From Flavobacterium sp. LC2016-12 (GTDB taxonomy: Bacteria; Bacteroidota; Bacteroidia; Flavobacteriales; Flavobacteriaceae), in assembly GCF_015351595.1 (NCBI RefSeq), contig NZ_JADKPT010000005.1, forward strand, positions 124,001 through 188,000: a stretch of 64,000 nucleotides of DNA, in the 5' to 3' direction. Every line of letters starts with the position of its first letter. Position 1 is the stretch's first letter. A model generated the notes under the pieces. It saw only the letters and a list, made by a program, of their open reading frames with translations, searched no databases and was not told where the DNA came from. Of this stretch, positions 1 to 9,019 are shown piece after piece. A program made the position numbers and the translations under genes.

Positions 1-239
1 TATACAGAACACCAATTTAAAGCAAATTCATCAACTCTGTCTGAATCTTTAGAATCTATAATTATTTTCTTTGGAGCGTTGTTACCATCTTCAATAATAA
101 ATGCGAATGTTCCCTGATTTAATCCTGAAAACTTTGAAATGTTATATTCGATTGTTCCAAATAATTCGTAAAGTCCTTTTATATAGTAGCTATCATAAAA
201 AACATCACATAATCCAAAAACGTATACTTTTGATTTCAT
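1..239 (-). CDS. Unknown protein, N-terminal fragment (gene cut by window edge)
   Basis: An open frame runs from an ATG at 239 down to the left edge; 79 residues are visible and no stop is reached. It begins MKSKVYVFGLCDVFYDSYYI and continues with alternating hydrophobic strands and a phrase ending in NWCSV. I do not recognise a catalytic motif. Three bases separate it from the stop of the upstream glycosyltransferase gene, so it is probably the next gene of the same transcript, and a glycosyltransferase-like protein is the likeliest guess from context alone. Confidence 0.7.
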   Translation of the reverse strand, partial: MKSKVYVFGLCDVFYDSYYIKGLYELFGTIEYNISKFSGLNQGTFAFIIEDGNNAPKKIIIDSKDSDRVDEFALNWCSV

Positions 240-242
240 TTT

Positions 243-1238
243 TTATTTTTTTGGCTTGCTAAAAAACAGACTCCACCAACCAATAGTTCTTCCTATAGCT
301 TCTGTGAAAGCTTCTTTTTTATTGTTTTCAGTTAGTATATTTGAATATCGAATTATTATCAATAATATGGTAATAGCATTCCATTTGAAGCGGTCTTTAA
401 AATTTGGCACAGGGTTTTTAACCCTCCATACATACCAACCATTTCTTACGACCATCTTTCCATATTTGTATTTATTTGGACGTCCCGATTCAGCATGGAA
501 ATGTGACAATTGCACCTTAGTATTTATTACATTTTTTCCATAACTCAGTGCTCTTATACTAAAATCAGCATCTTCATATAAGCCATAGCCTTCAAAAAAT
601 CTTGAAAATTTAATTTTTTCAAAGATACTTTTTCTAAAAGCCATTGACATTCCGATTAATAAATCTACCTCATAAGTCTTTCCGGACATTGGAAAACCAC
701 ACGTTCTGCCATGCGAATAATTTGGCATTCTTCCTGGGCTTAAATGAGAAGCAAGACCCAAATAGTTGCGAACAACATTTCGCAAACCTTCCGGATAAAA
801 ATACTCCTCAAACAAATAATATCTTTTTTTATCATATGATACATCCGTTTTTTGAAGTTTCCATGCATATTCATTTATAGCAACTCCTCCAACACCAGAA
901 ATATCCTGATTGCTCTGAAAAGTTTTTATAATTTCAGCAAAATAATCTGGCTCCAGAATCGTATCGTCATCAATAAAACAAACAATCTCTGAAGAAATAT
1001 TAACTTTTGAAATTCCAAAATTACGTTGCTTTGTAAGCCCTCGATTTTCATCTGAAACTAAAAAATATTTTAAATTTTTAAATGAATTTGCGTTTACAAA
1101 AGCCTCTGATGCATTATTTGAGGAACTATCGATAATTAAAATTTCATCAGGATATAAATCTTGATTCTGAATTGAAAATAGAAGCAAAGCCAATGAATCA
1201 GGCCGCATGTAAGTACAAACTATTAATGAAAATTTCAT
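243..1238 (-). CDS. Family 2 glycosyltransferase
   Basis: A 331-residue GT-A enzyme that would add a sugar from a nucleotide donor to a growing surface glycan at the cytoplasmic face of the membrane. The N-terminus has the GT2 nucleotide-binding start (SLIVCTYMRPDSL, residues 4-16), a metal-binding DDD at 90-92 in CFIDDDT, and the acceptor-side acidic pair in YEDADFS (ED 222-223), so the active site looks intact. It overlaps the upstream 512-residue GT by 4 bases, indicating translational coupling. Donor and acceptor cannot be read from the sequence. Confidence 0.9.
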   Translation of the reverse strand: MKFSLIVCTYMRPDSLALLLFSIQNQDLYPDEILIIDSSSNNASEAFVNANSFKNLKYFLVSDENRGLTKQRNFGISKVNISSEIVCFIDDDTILEPDYFAEIIKTFQSNQDISGVGGVAINEYAWKLQKTDVSYDKKRYYLFEEYFYPEGLRNVVRNYLGLASHLSPGRMPNYSHGRTCGFPMSGKTYEVDLLIGMSMAFRKSIFEKIKFSRFFEGYGLYEDADFSIRALSYGKNVINTKVQLSHFHAESGRPNKYKYGKMVVRNGWYVWRVKNPVPNFKDRFKWNAITILLIIIRYSNILTENNKKEAFTEAIGRTIGWWSLFFSKPKK

Positions 1239-2773
1239 TTTTTATCCTTTAATTCGTTTGCCCAATATAAACTTTGTTCCCATTGTCTTTTAAAATTTTG
1301 CAAATATTTTATTGGACTTTTAATAGTCTGGACTTTATAAAATTTAAAAAATAATATCGTTTTATACCCTCTAATTTGTTCCTTTGTCAAATGTAATTGA
1401 TTGTATAACATAACCGTTGGAGAAGGCTTAGGCTGAATACTATCATTTTTCCAGGCTAAAACTGGTTTTGTTCTAAAACCTCCTATTGGCGCACTTAAAT
1501 GTGTAATTTCTGGATTAGGAAAATACAAAACATCAGCTCCTGAATTTCTTAATTGCATTCCAAAATCACTATCCTCTCCATAACCAAATTCAAATCCCAT
1601 TCTAAAAGAAACTTTTTCAAGTAAAACACTGGCTATAAAACTGTTTCCTGAACCAAAAAAAGGAGCCTGACAAACAATATTAGTTTTTTTTATTTCATGT
1701 ACTTTTAAATAGGCATTACTAGCAACCTTGCTTCCAAATTTCAGACAGTTATTAAGGGTTTTAGCAATTAAATCTGCCTCAAACCTATTATCATCGTCGT
1801 TTAAAAAAACCCATTCACTATCAACTTCAGCCAAAGCTAAATTTCTGGCATTACAAGCTCCCGCCTGGTGCGTAAAAGTATGCTTTATTATGAATGGCCA
1901 GCTTTGATTTGTAATGTAATCAAGTTCAGAAGTACTTTCCAGGCTTGGATTTTGTTCGACAATAATGACTTTTTTGGGCAAATGACTCTGCTTAGATAGA
2001 TCTTTTAGTACGTCATGCAAATATTCTTTTCTTCCTATCGTTGGAATTATAACATCTACAGTTCCTTTTTCCAGCACTTTCTTTGTTGATTGCACTTCAA
2101 TTCCATCTAACACATCTTCTTTCACTTTCCTTTTACAATAAAAAAAACTGGAAATAAATGGAAAAAGAGCCAATTTTCTTTCGTGCAAAAACAAATTAAA
2201 AAACAACAAAAATGTCCAACGGGATTTAAAATGTTGCTTTACAAATCGGAATAAATTAAATAAACTATTCTTCTGTTTCCTTATTTTATCAGATGAATTA
2301 ATTAATAGATCTGGTTCAGAATAACAAAGAAGACCAGCAGGCATTGCTACTTTAGCTAGAGAATTCAAAAAATATCCAAAATCATCTGAGATTCTAGCTT
2401 TATCCTTCAAAACTAATAAAACTGATGTATGGATTCCTCCAATAGAAGTACTCATTTGCCAGGTTGGATAGCTTACTTTCTTGTTAACATTTATAAACGG
2501 AGTTCCCTCAACATAGCCAATCGCTTCAGATAAAAATGCATTTTCAAATACATTGAAAGAAGCCATTATTTTATGATGATGAAAAATCTCAGGAATTTTT
2601 GACAGGTTAAGATTTTCCTTGAGGTCTAATTGGCACCATATAAGTAATTTCTCAGGAAAAGAAATTGCTATTTCAAACATGGTTTTAACAATGTTTTTTT
2701 TAGAAAAAATGATATCTTTCCCGTCAACTTCAACCTCAACAACTTTATTATTTTGATGATAAATAATTATCAT
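1235..2773 (-). CDS. Family 2 glycosyltransferase with long N-terminal extension
   Basis: 512 residues. The C-terminal part from about residue 237 is a GT2 domain: VDVIIPTIGRKEYL at 239-252, QAGACNARNLAL at 303-314, NDDD metal site at 325-328, and GYGEDSDFGMQL with ED at 400-401. The first ~235 residues are not a standard GT2 segment. They contain hydrophobic strands, a His triplet near 65-67 and a hydrophobic stretch around 188-212, and I do not recognise the fold. Sugar specificity is unknown. The start abuts the stop of the upstream GT4 gene (they share one base), so the two are probably co-translated. Confidence 0.87.
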   Translation of the reverse strand: MIIIYHQNNKVVEVEVDGKDIIFSKKNIVKTMFEIAISFPEKLLIWCQLDLKENLNLSKIPEIFHHHKIMASFNVFENAFLSEAIGYVEGTPFINVNKKVSYPTWQMSTSIGGIHTSVLLVLKDKARISDDFGYFLNSLAKVAMPAGLLCYSEPDLLINSSDKIRKQKNSLFNLFRFVKQHFKSRWTFLLFFNLFLHERKLALFPFISSFFYCKRKVKEDVLDGIEVQSTKKVLEKGTVDVIIPTIGRKEYLHDVLKDLSKQSHLPKKVIIVEQNPSLESTSELDYITNQSWPFIIKHTFTHQAGACNARNLALAEVDSEWVFLNDDDNRFEADLIAKTLNNCLKFGSKVASNAYLKVHEIKKTNIVCQAPFFGSGNSFIASVLLEKVSFRMGFEFGYGEDSDFGMQLRNSGADVLYFPNPEITHLSAPIGGFRTKPVLAWKNDSIQPKPSPTVMLYNQLHLTKEQIRGYKTILFFKFYKVQTIKSPIKYLQNFKRQWEQSLYWANELKDKK

Positions 2774-3945
2774 TATCGTTTTATATTTTGATTGATTATT
2801 TTTTTATAAAATTCGATATTTTCAAATACTAACTTATTAATATCAAATTTATTCTCAACTCTAGTTCTGGCCTGTTTGCCAATTTGCATTTGAAGCAAAT
2901 CGTTTTGCAATAACTGGATAACTTTTTCAGCATATAAACCATGATTTTCAGGATGAACAAGGAAACCGCTTTCTTCGTCAATAATTAGTTCTTGTGCCCA
3001 ACCGATGTTACTATTAACAACTGCCTTTTGCATGGCCATACATTCTATTGTCACCATCCCTAAAGTTTCTGCATAAGTTGGGAATACACAAACATTAGCT
3101 TTTTTGATATGTTGCTGTACCTCATTGTAAGGTATTTTACCTAAGTAAATGACATTTTTTAAATCTTCACTTGTAAATCGCTTTTTCATCAATTGCCAGG
3201 TCGAAATGGAATTTGTTTTGATATCAAAAGAATCGTTCCCAATCAAAACTAACTTTGCTTCAGAAAATTCTTTCCGTATTTTATTAAAAATATCTGGTAA
3301 TTCTAAAACACCTTTTTTTCGTATCAAGGCTCCCACGTACAATATCATTCCTTTATCATACATCAATGGTGAACTATTTGTAAAGTTTTTTAGTTCTAAA
3401 CCGTGATGAATTATTTTTATTTCTTTACCTTTTATTTTGAATAATTCTCTGGAAACATCACCAGCAAAAGTTGTTGGAGAAATAAAAGCATCAGCATGGT
3501 TTATTGCTAATTTTTCAAACCAAAAATTTTTACGTTTTTGCTTTCTTTTTTCTAAATGACAAAAATAGGCATCACTTCCATGAAAACGAATGACTAAAGG
3601 AATTTTAAAATTCATAAATGCAGTAATTCCTGTCCAATCAGGTGCTTCAAGAATATTTATTTTTTTTTCAGCTATTACTTTATTTACAAAATTTTCAATT
3701 TTTTTTCTATTAAAATAAAATCTAAGAAATTTCGCTTTACTATCATTTAAACTATAAATCGTAACATCTTCTTCCTGGAGAATAAATTCATCTTTTTGTC
3801 CGTATACAAAAACTGATACCTTAACATCGCATATTTTAAGTTTTTCTACTAAATTGTAAACGCTTGTTCCCAGTCCGCCATCATGCCCAAAGGCTTTATG
3901 AGGATAATGAGACACTATGTATGCGACATGTAAGTTTTCTGTCAT
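2773..3945 (-). CDS. Family 4 glycosyltransferase
   Basis: A 390-residue GT-B retaining glycosyltransferase. The N-terminal acceptor domain carries the glycine-rich loop GGLGTSVYNL (23-32). The C-terminal donor domain holds the GT4 EX7E motif as ETLGMVTIE (Glu 293 and Glu 301), followed by a VVNSNIGWAQELI-type nucleotide-sugar loop. Length is normal for the family. It sits between the GT11-like gene and the 512-residue GT2 with single-base overlaps on both sides, as in a tightly coupled operon. Its product is expected on the cytoplasmic membrane face; the sugar is not predictable. Confidence 0.92.
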   Translation of the reverse strand: MTENLHVAYIVSHYPHKAFGHDGGLGTSVYNLVEKLKICDVKVSVFVYGQKDEFILQEEDVTIYSLNDSKAKFLRFYFNRKKIENFVNKVIAEKKINILEAPDWTGITAFMNFKIPLVIRFHGSDAYFCHLEKRKQKRKNFWFEKLAINHADAFISPTTFAGDVSRELFKIKGKEIKIIHHGLELKNFTNSSPLMYDKGMILYVGALIRKKGVLELPDIFNKIRKEFSEAKLVLIGNDSFDIKTNSISTWQLMKKRFTSEDLKNVIYLGKIPYNEVQQHIKKANVCVFPTYAETLGMVTIECMAMQKAVVNSNIGWAQELIIDEESGFLVHPENHGLYAEKVIQLLQNDLLQMQIGKQARTRVENKFDINKLVFENIEFYKKIINQNIKR

Positions 3946-5255
3946 TATTTTATTGATAGTATTTTTTTTATGCTTTTTTTTAATTCTATTTCTTTTCGTC
4001 TCATTAACTTTTTAAAACTATAACCATACGCACCAATAGTGTAAAATTTTCCTGCTGAACAATATAGTACAGATTCTCTTGACTCAAAAACTTCATTGTT
4101 ATTTCTTTTCAAATAAGCATGATGATTTTGAGCTTTTGAGTTCTCTCTCCTTTTCGAAAATAAGAAAACAGATGAAAACAAACCGAAATCTTTTTGCAAA
4201 AGAAAATCTTCATAGTTTAATGGCTTAGATACTTTAAAATATCTAACTAAATTATTGATAACTGAAGTGGTTGCAGGGTCTTTCAATTTTAAATAAGATG
4301 AATAAATTACTAAAGGAGGTAAAAAACAATCTTTCTTTAAAACATAAGTATTTTTTGAAGACTCAATTTCTCTATGATTTAGATTAATTTCTACATCAAA
4401 ATAGCTCGATATATATGATGCAATTTCTTTAGTATTTTTATTTGTTTTTATATCAAAAACTACATCTTCAAGTTTAATTTTCTCGTCTAGATGATTATAT
4501 TTTATCCATCTTTCGGGATAATAATCTTTATCGTCAAGTTCCTGACTTTTTAAGCCATCAAAGTTCTTTAAAGGTCTTATTATTTTTGACCCTTTTTTTT
4601 CGCCTAGCCAAGCTGTCCACCACGAAAAAGTAGAATTGCTAATTATAAAATCGTCACATAATGAACCCAGACAAAGTTGCTCAATGCCATTTAATTCTTC
4701 TCCGAAAAAAACATTTTGCAAAAAAGAGAAATGAAATTTGCAATACTTAATATCATCGCTTAAAACAATCAAATTACAAGATTCCCAATCTGGAAAAAAT
4801 TGTTCCAGACTATTTAAATAATAGTTAATTGGCAATTGAAAATAATCCGGATGATTTACAAAATCTCCCCTTCTTATTGAAAGCAAAATGGTACGTTTCG
4901 CAAAAGCATCAGCATACCTGCTTTTAATACTATTAATTAAGAAATCTGAAAATTCAAAATAATATTTGATCAAGGCTTTATCAAAATATTTTTCAGTTTG
5001 TAGCCAGCCCGAAAGATCATAGTCACCAGTCGCTAAATCCCATTCATGAAAATTATATTCCTTTTCTTCAACTTTAATAAAATTTGAAAAATCTGAAGTT
5101 AACAGGGGTAATTTATTTTTAAAATATTCCTGATATTTCCAATCTAAAAAAGAATAATGCTGATTATTTGACATACTTACTCCAATAGTTGAAGCAATTT
5201 GAAAGAGTTGATTCCCTAAATTTCCTTTCCTTCCTATTTTAGAGTATGTTATCAT
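3945..5255 (-). CDS. GT11-type fucosyltransferase with unknown C-terminal extension
   Basis: The first ~250 residues match the alpha-1,2-fucosyltransferase family GT11: start GRKGNLGNQLFQ (8-19), the GDP-fucose-binding segment LLSIRRGDF (124-132; HxRRxDY/F-type site) and the family's C-terminal motif SNSTFSWWTAWLG (206-218). GT11 enzymes transfer L-fucose from GDP-fucose; the window encodes Gmd and Fcl, which make that donor. The protein is 436 residues where GT11 members are usually near 300. Residues ~255-436 form a basic, aromatic-rich extension that I cannot assign. Some GT11 relatives may use other deoxy-sugars, so fucose is likely but not proven. Confidence 0.85.
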   Translation of the reverse strand: MITYSKIGRKGNLGNQLFQIASTIGVSMSNNQHYSFLDWKYQEYFKNKLPLLTSDFSNFIKVEEKEYNFHEWDLATGDYDLSGWLQTEKYFDKALIKYYFEFSDFLINSIKSRYADAFAKRTILLSIRRGDFVNHPDYFQLPINYYLNSLEQFFPDWESCNLIVLSDDIKYCKFHFSFLQNVFFGEELNGIEQLCLGSLCDDFIISNSTFSWWTAWLGEKKGSKIIRPLKNFDGLKSQELDDKDYYPERWIKYNHLDEKIKLEDVVFDIKTNKNTKEIASYISSYFDVEINLNHREIESSKNTYVLKKDCFLPPLVIYSSYLKLKDPATTSVINNLVRYFKVSKPLNYEDFLLQKDFGLFSSVFLFSKRRENSKAQNHHAYLKRNNNEVFESRESVLYCSAGKFYTIGAYGYSFKKLMRRKEIELKKSIKKILSIK

Positions 5256-5276
5256 CTTAAAAATCTTTTTATTGGA

Positions 5277-6158
5277 TTATTTATTAAAAAAATCTTTTAT
5301 AATTCTGGCTGTAAATATTTTGGCTCCCACATCATTCATATGACCGCAAGAAGAAAAATATTTATCCTCAGTTACTACATTTTCATAATTATGAATTTCT
5401 GGATATGCTTTTTTTACTTTATCAAAATAATTCATTCCCTTAACATTTTCACACATAGGAGTCATTACAGTGATCAAATTAATGTTATTAGCTTTACATA
5501 TATTTTTAATTTCTTCATAAGATTTATTATGAGGCAATGGATTTAAGTTTACAATATTATTTCTCATATTGCCATTCTTATGCTTCGGTAAGGGATAAAA
5601 GCCAAGATTTTCTAAGGCGTTAGTTTTTTTATGAATGAGGGTAAAAAACACTTCTCTAAAACCTATTTTAGAATCGTATTTTATATATCTGTAAAATGGC
5701 AGATAATACATTTCATTAAAGTTTTTCTCCTCTTTAAAATGATCTCTTATTACATCCGAATTGTGAATGTAAGGCAAAAATTTTGATGAAATTGGTTCCG
5801 ATCTATGACCAACTGCAAGATTAAGATCTGCTTCAACAATAACATTTTTAATTTTCCATTTTCTTTCTACCATTAGTTTTAACATCAAAGAAGCTTCAAA
5901 TAAATGTGCAGCACTTATTCCGTAATTAAAAGTTTTCAGCCCTTTATCCTGAAACATTTGCGGTATAAAATGATTATTGGCTCTCGATGAACCTAAGATA
6001 ACCACATCATAGTTTTCAGTACTCGAATTAAAAACGGTTTCAATTTTTCCGCGATCCCGAGATCGCATAAAAATTGCTGTGTAAATTCCATCTAATACAA
6101 TTGCAAGCACAATTGTAATAAGAAATATTTTACCTGTGTAAATTAAAAAACGTTTCAT
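5277..6158 (-). CDS. Membrane-anchored SGNH-like partner of MBOAT acyltransferase
   Basis: 293 residues with one N-terminal membrane segment (about 8-30) and the rest predicted periplasmic. VVILGSSRANNHF (52-64) resembles the nucleophile block of SGNH/DltD/AlgJ-like proteins, with a candidate serine in GSSR (56-59). Near the C-terminus GHMNDVGAKIF (272-282) resembles the DxxHLN block, His 273 being retained, but the usual Asp three residues before His is Ser 270 here. It directly follows the MBOAT gene (adjacent boundaries), the common arrangement in which MBOAT passes an acyl group across the membrane and the partner transfers it to the glycan. O-acetylation is inference. Confidence 0.72.
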   Translation of the reverse strand: MKRFLIYTGKIFLITIVLAIVLDGIYTAIFMRSRDRGKIETVFNSSTENYDVVILGSSRANNHFIPQMFQDKGLKTFNYGISAAHLFEASLMLKLMVERKWKIKNVIVEADLNLAVGHRSEPISSKFLPYIHNSDVIRDHFKEEKNFNEMYYLPFYRYIKYDSKIGFREVFFTLIHKKTNALENLGFYPLPKHKNGNMRNNIVNLNPLPHNKSYEEIKNICKANNINLITVMTPMCENVKGMNYFDKVKKAYPEIHNYENVVTEDKYFSSCGHMNDVGAKIFTARIIKDFFNK

Positions 6159-7591
6159 TAAAATTGAAAATATATAAATTCTTTGTAATCTGAAAAGGTC
6201 CCGAAAACCATAATTGATCCTATTGCCAAGGCTAATTTGAGAAGATTTCTTTTTCCAGAAAGAGGTTCTGCTTTATGGCGATTATTCCATTCAATCAAAA
6301 CAAATACTCCTATCAAAAGAATTAGCTCATAATTGTAACGATCAGGTTCAAGATATTGAAAACCAAAATCTTTTTTAGTTATTATTTGCTTCAGATACAA
6401 AAAAGCATCTGTAATGGTTTTGGCTCTAAAAAACACCCAGGCAATGCAAGTAATTATAAAAGTTGACAAAATATTTGCAATTACCTTTATGGAATCAAAA
6501 TTCCAATTTAATTTAATTTCATCAATGTTATTCCTATTACTATTCAACAATAGTAGGGGTAGAAAATAAATTGCATTTATAAATCCCCAAGCAATATAGG
6601 TCCAATTGGCTCCATGCCAAAATCCAGACACTACAAAAATTATAAATGTATTTCTAATTTTCATCCAGATCCCACCTTTGCTTCCACCTAACGGAATATA
6701 TAAATAATCACGAAACCAGGACGAAAGAGAAATGTGCCAACGACGCCAAAACTCGGCTATGTCACGTGAAAAATAGGGATAGTTGAAGTTTCGTAATAAA
6801 TCTAAACCAAACAATTTTGAAACTCCTAATGCAATATCTGAATATCCAGAAAAATCACCATAAATCTGAAAAGCAAAATAAATTGCCCCCAATATCAATG
6901 ATAGTGAATTTAAAGAAGTGTAATGATCAAAAACGGCATTAGCATATACCGCGCAACTATCAGCAATGACAACTTTTTTAACCAATCCCCAAATGATTTG
7001 ACAAACTCCCTCTTTAGCTGTTTGAAAATCAAATTCTCGTTTTATTTTTACCTGTGGCAATAAATGTGTTGCTCTTTCTATTGGTCCTGCAACCAAAAGA
7101 GGAAAGTAACTTACAAATAATGAATAATCTATAAAATTATATTCTGCTTTTATTCTCTTGTAATAAATATCGATGACATAAGATAAACCGTGGAAGGTAT
7201 AAAATGAAATTCCGACAGGAAGAATAACGTTAAGTAAAATTGGACTTGCCTGAACACCAACCGAATTTAGCAATTCTGCAAAAGAAGATGCAAAGAAATT
7301 ATAATATTTAAAAACCCCTAAGAAACCTAAATTGACTATTATACTTAACCAAAACCAAAATTTTCGGCTTTTTTCTGATTTTCCTTTTTCGATTTGTATA
7401 CCAGTATAATAATCGAGGAATGTAGAAAAAACTAATAAAAACAGGAATCTCCAATCCCAACAAGAATAGAAATAATAACTAGCAACAATTAATAAGGTAT
7501 TTTGTGAGCTTTTCGTTTTATTAAAAACAAACCAATACAAGAAAAAGACTATTGGCAAAAAAATAGCAAATGCTAAAGAGTTAAAAAACAT
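6158..7591 (-). CDS. MBOAT-family membrane O-acyltransferase (AlgI-like)
   Basis: A polytopic membrane protein with about ten hydrophobic segments. It has the MBOAT signature: EFWRRWHISLSSWFRDYL at 280-297 followed by IPLGGSK, and the invariant histidine in SGFWHGANW (His 326), numbered from the start chosen here. I start at MFFNSLAF (7591) because AlgI-like proteins begin this way and it lies just past the stop of the upstream gene; an in-frame ATG at 7627 would add 12 polar residues and overlap that gene by 34 bases. Expected role: transfer of acyl (often acetyl) groups onto exported polysaccharide, with the neighbouring SGNH-like protein. Confidence 0.92.
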   Translation of the reverse strand: MFFNSLAFAIFLPIVFFLYWFVFNKTKSSQNTLLIVASYYFYSCWDWRFLFLLVFSTFLDYYTGIQIEKGKSEKSRKFWFWLSIIVNLGFLGVFKYYNFFASSFAELLNSVGVQASPILLNVILPVGISFYTFHGLSYVIDIYYKRIKAEYNFIDYSLFVSYFPLLVAGPIERATHLLPQVKIKREFDFQTAKEGVCQIIWGLVKKVVIADSCAVYANAVFDHYTSLNSLSLILGAIYFAFQIYGDFSGYSDIALGVSKLFGLDLLRNFNYPYFSRDIAEFWRRWHISLSSWFRDYLYIPLGGSKGGIWMKIRNTFIIFVVSGFWHGANWTYIAWGFINAIYFLPLLLLNSNRNNIDEIKLNWNFDSIKVIANILSTFIITCIAWVFFRAKTITDAFLYLKQIITKKDFGFQYLEPDRYNYELILLIGVFVLIEWNNRHKAEPLSGKRNLLKLALAIGSIMVFGTFSDYKEFIYFQF

Positions 7592-7593
7592 AT

Positions 7594-8991
7594 TTATTTT
7601 ATTATAATCGTATTTATAGCTGCCCAAATATTCTCAGATGCAAAAGTTGGATTTTCTCCTGCGACAATCGCATACCATTTTTTACCATCTGGAACATTAG
7701 ATAATTTCTTATCTAAAATTTGTTTTACCTGATTCTCCAAATCTAACTTATTAGTACAGAAAACAACAGATTCCTGACTAGGCATACTTCTGAAATGAAC
7801 ATATTTATAATTTTGACCTATATCTCTGATACCTTTTTTTAATTGAGGCTGTTCATAATTAAAATATATGCAGGGTTTATCATGAGCAACAAAATCAAAT
7901 ACAGTAGAAGAACAAACATTTGTTACAAATTCTGAATGTGCACAAATATTATGCAATAATCCCAAATCTTCTTTTGTTGGTAAAATTTCATTCCAGTTTT
8001 TTCCAACTGTTTTCCATAACGGATCTATGACCATTATTTCTTCTCTGTAAGCGCTAAGAATATCTTCGTAACGAGATGTTGTATCAACAGGACATTTACG
8101 ATAAATAACACCTATATTTTCGCCTTTAGCATTTAAACTTCTTACCGCTTTTGCCAAATCCTCAAGATAGTATTGATCTAAAGGTGAAGTTGTTTCGTCA
8201 TCACCAGAAAAGCAAATATATCTTTTCGAAAGATCAAGATTATTTTCTTCAAAAAAAGCTTCCCTACTTTTAAACAAATTAAAATTGTAATGCGGTTCGA
8301 ATTGAGGCGTACCCGTAACAAAAACCTGGGATTCTTTTACAAAAGGATAATATTTTAAAATTTCCTGCTTCATTAAATCACTCCAAACAAAATAAAAGTC
8401 AGCTTCGACTACCTGCATTGCTTTAGGCACATTATCCCACGAATATACAAAAGCAACGACCGGGATATCGAGATCCTGAGCTGCCAATAATGCACTAATA
8501 GATTGTGTGGCTCTTTGGGTAGTACAAAAAACCAAATCAGGTTTATGTTCTTGCAATTGTGCTTTGCAATATTGATATTTTGATGTCGAACGTTCCAGGG
8601 CATTGATACGTTTTCTGACCCTTATAATTCCATCCTCCGAGGAATTAAAACCAATCAATAATTTTATATATAGTGTCTTTAAAGTGTTTTTAATGCCACT
8701 ATAACTAAAAGGAAATTTATACGTTTGATATACCTTGTCGTTAAACTTTTTTTGAGAAACATTTAATTCTATATGTTTTCTAATTCTCGAATAAAGAGGC
8801 GTTAAAGGATGTGTGGTATGATTCTCTATTTCAACCTCATTATATCCTAAATAATCTTTTAAAGAAAAAACTGTGTTATTCCAATAGGTTATTTCATATC
8901 CTTTTTGTTCTCCAATTTCCTTAAAATTTGTAAAAGCAAAATTTCGAAGTCCAACACCATCTGGTAGAAAAATAAATATTTTTTTTTTCAT
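7594..8991 (-). CDS. GT-B-fold surface-carbohydrate transferase-like protein
   Basis: 465 residues. The pattern is that of a GT-B/CDP-glycerol-transferase or UDP-GlcNAc 2-epimerase-like superfamily protein: LVFCTTQRATQSISALLAAQ (153-172), a SWDN loop at 184-187, FVTGTPQFEPHY (224-235) at the domain junction, and a C-terminal donor-site segment CSSTVFDFVAHDKPCIYF (360-377). I do not recognise the exact family or a substrate. The gene lies between a pyruvyl transferase-like gene and the MBOAT gene. The alternative is a glycerol- or ribitol-phosphate transferase, with the cytidylyltransferase-like gene near 59.7 kb as possible donor maker. Confidence 0.72.
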   Translation of the reverse strand: MKKKIFIFLPDGVGLRNFAFTNFKEIGEQKGYEITYWNNTVFSLKDYLGYNEVEIENHTTHPLTPLYSRIRKHIELNVSQKKFNDKVYQTYKFPFSYSGIKNTLKTLYIKLLIGFNSSEDGIIRVRKRINALERSTSKYQYCKAQLQEHKPDLVFCTTQRATQSISALLAAQDLDIPVVAFVYSWDNVPKAMQVVEADFYFVWSDLMKQEILKYYPFVKESQVFVTGTPQFEPHYNFNLFKSREAFFEENNLDLSKRYICFSGDDETTSPLDQYYLEDLAKAVRSLNAKGENIGVIYRKCPVDTTSRYEDILSAYREEIMVIDPLWKTVGKNWNEILPTKEDLGLLHNICAHSEFVTNVCSSTVFDFVAHDKPCIYFNYEQPQLKKGIRDIGQNYKYVHFRSMPSQESVVFCTNKLDLENQVKQILDKKLSNVPDGKKWYAIVAGENPTFASENIWAAINTIIIK

Positions 8992-9019
8992 TCTATTGTA
9001 TATTCAAATCTATGATGAT

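Noticed and set aside
256..543. Plus-strand open frames inside minus-strand genes, for example 256-543, 644-880, 17365-17601, 21210-21563, 26573-26842, 54143-54382 and 60587-60910
   Set aside because: They lie opposite genes with clear family motifs, have no recognisable domain, and their composition is what the antisense of AT-rich coding DNA gives.
8409..8603. Minus-strand alternative-frame ORFs inside real genes (8409-8603, 25229-25417, 42585-42797)
   Set aside because: Each overlaps a better-supported gene in another frame and has no motif of its own.
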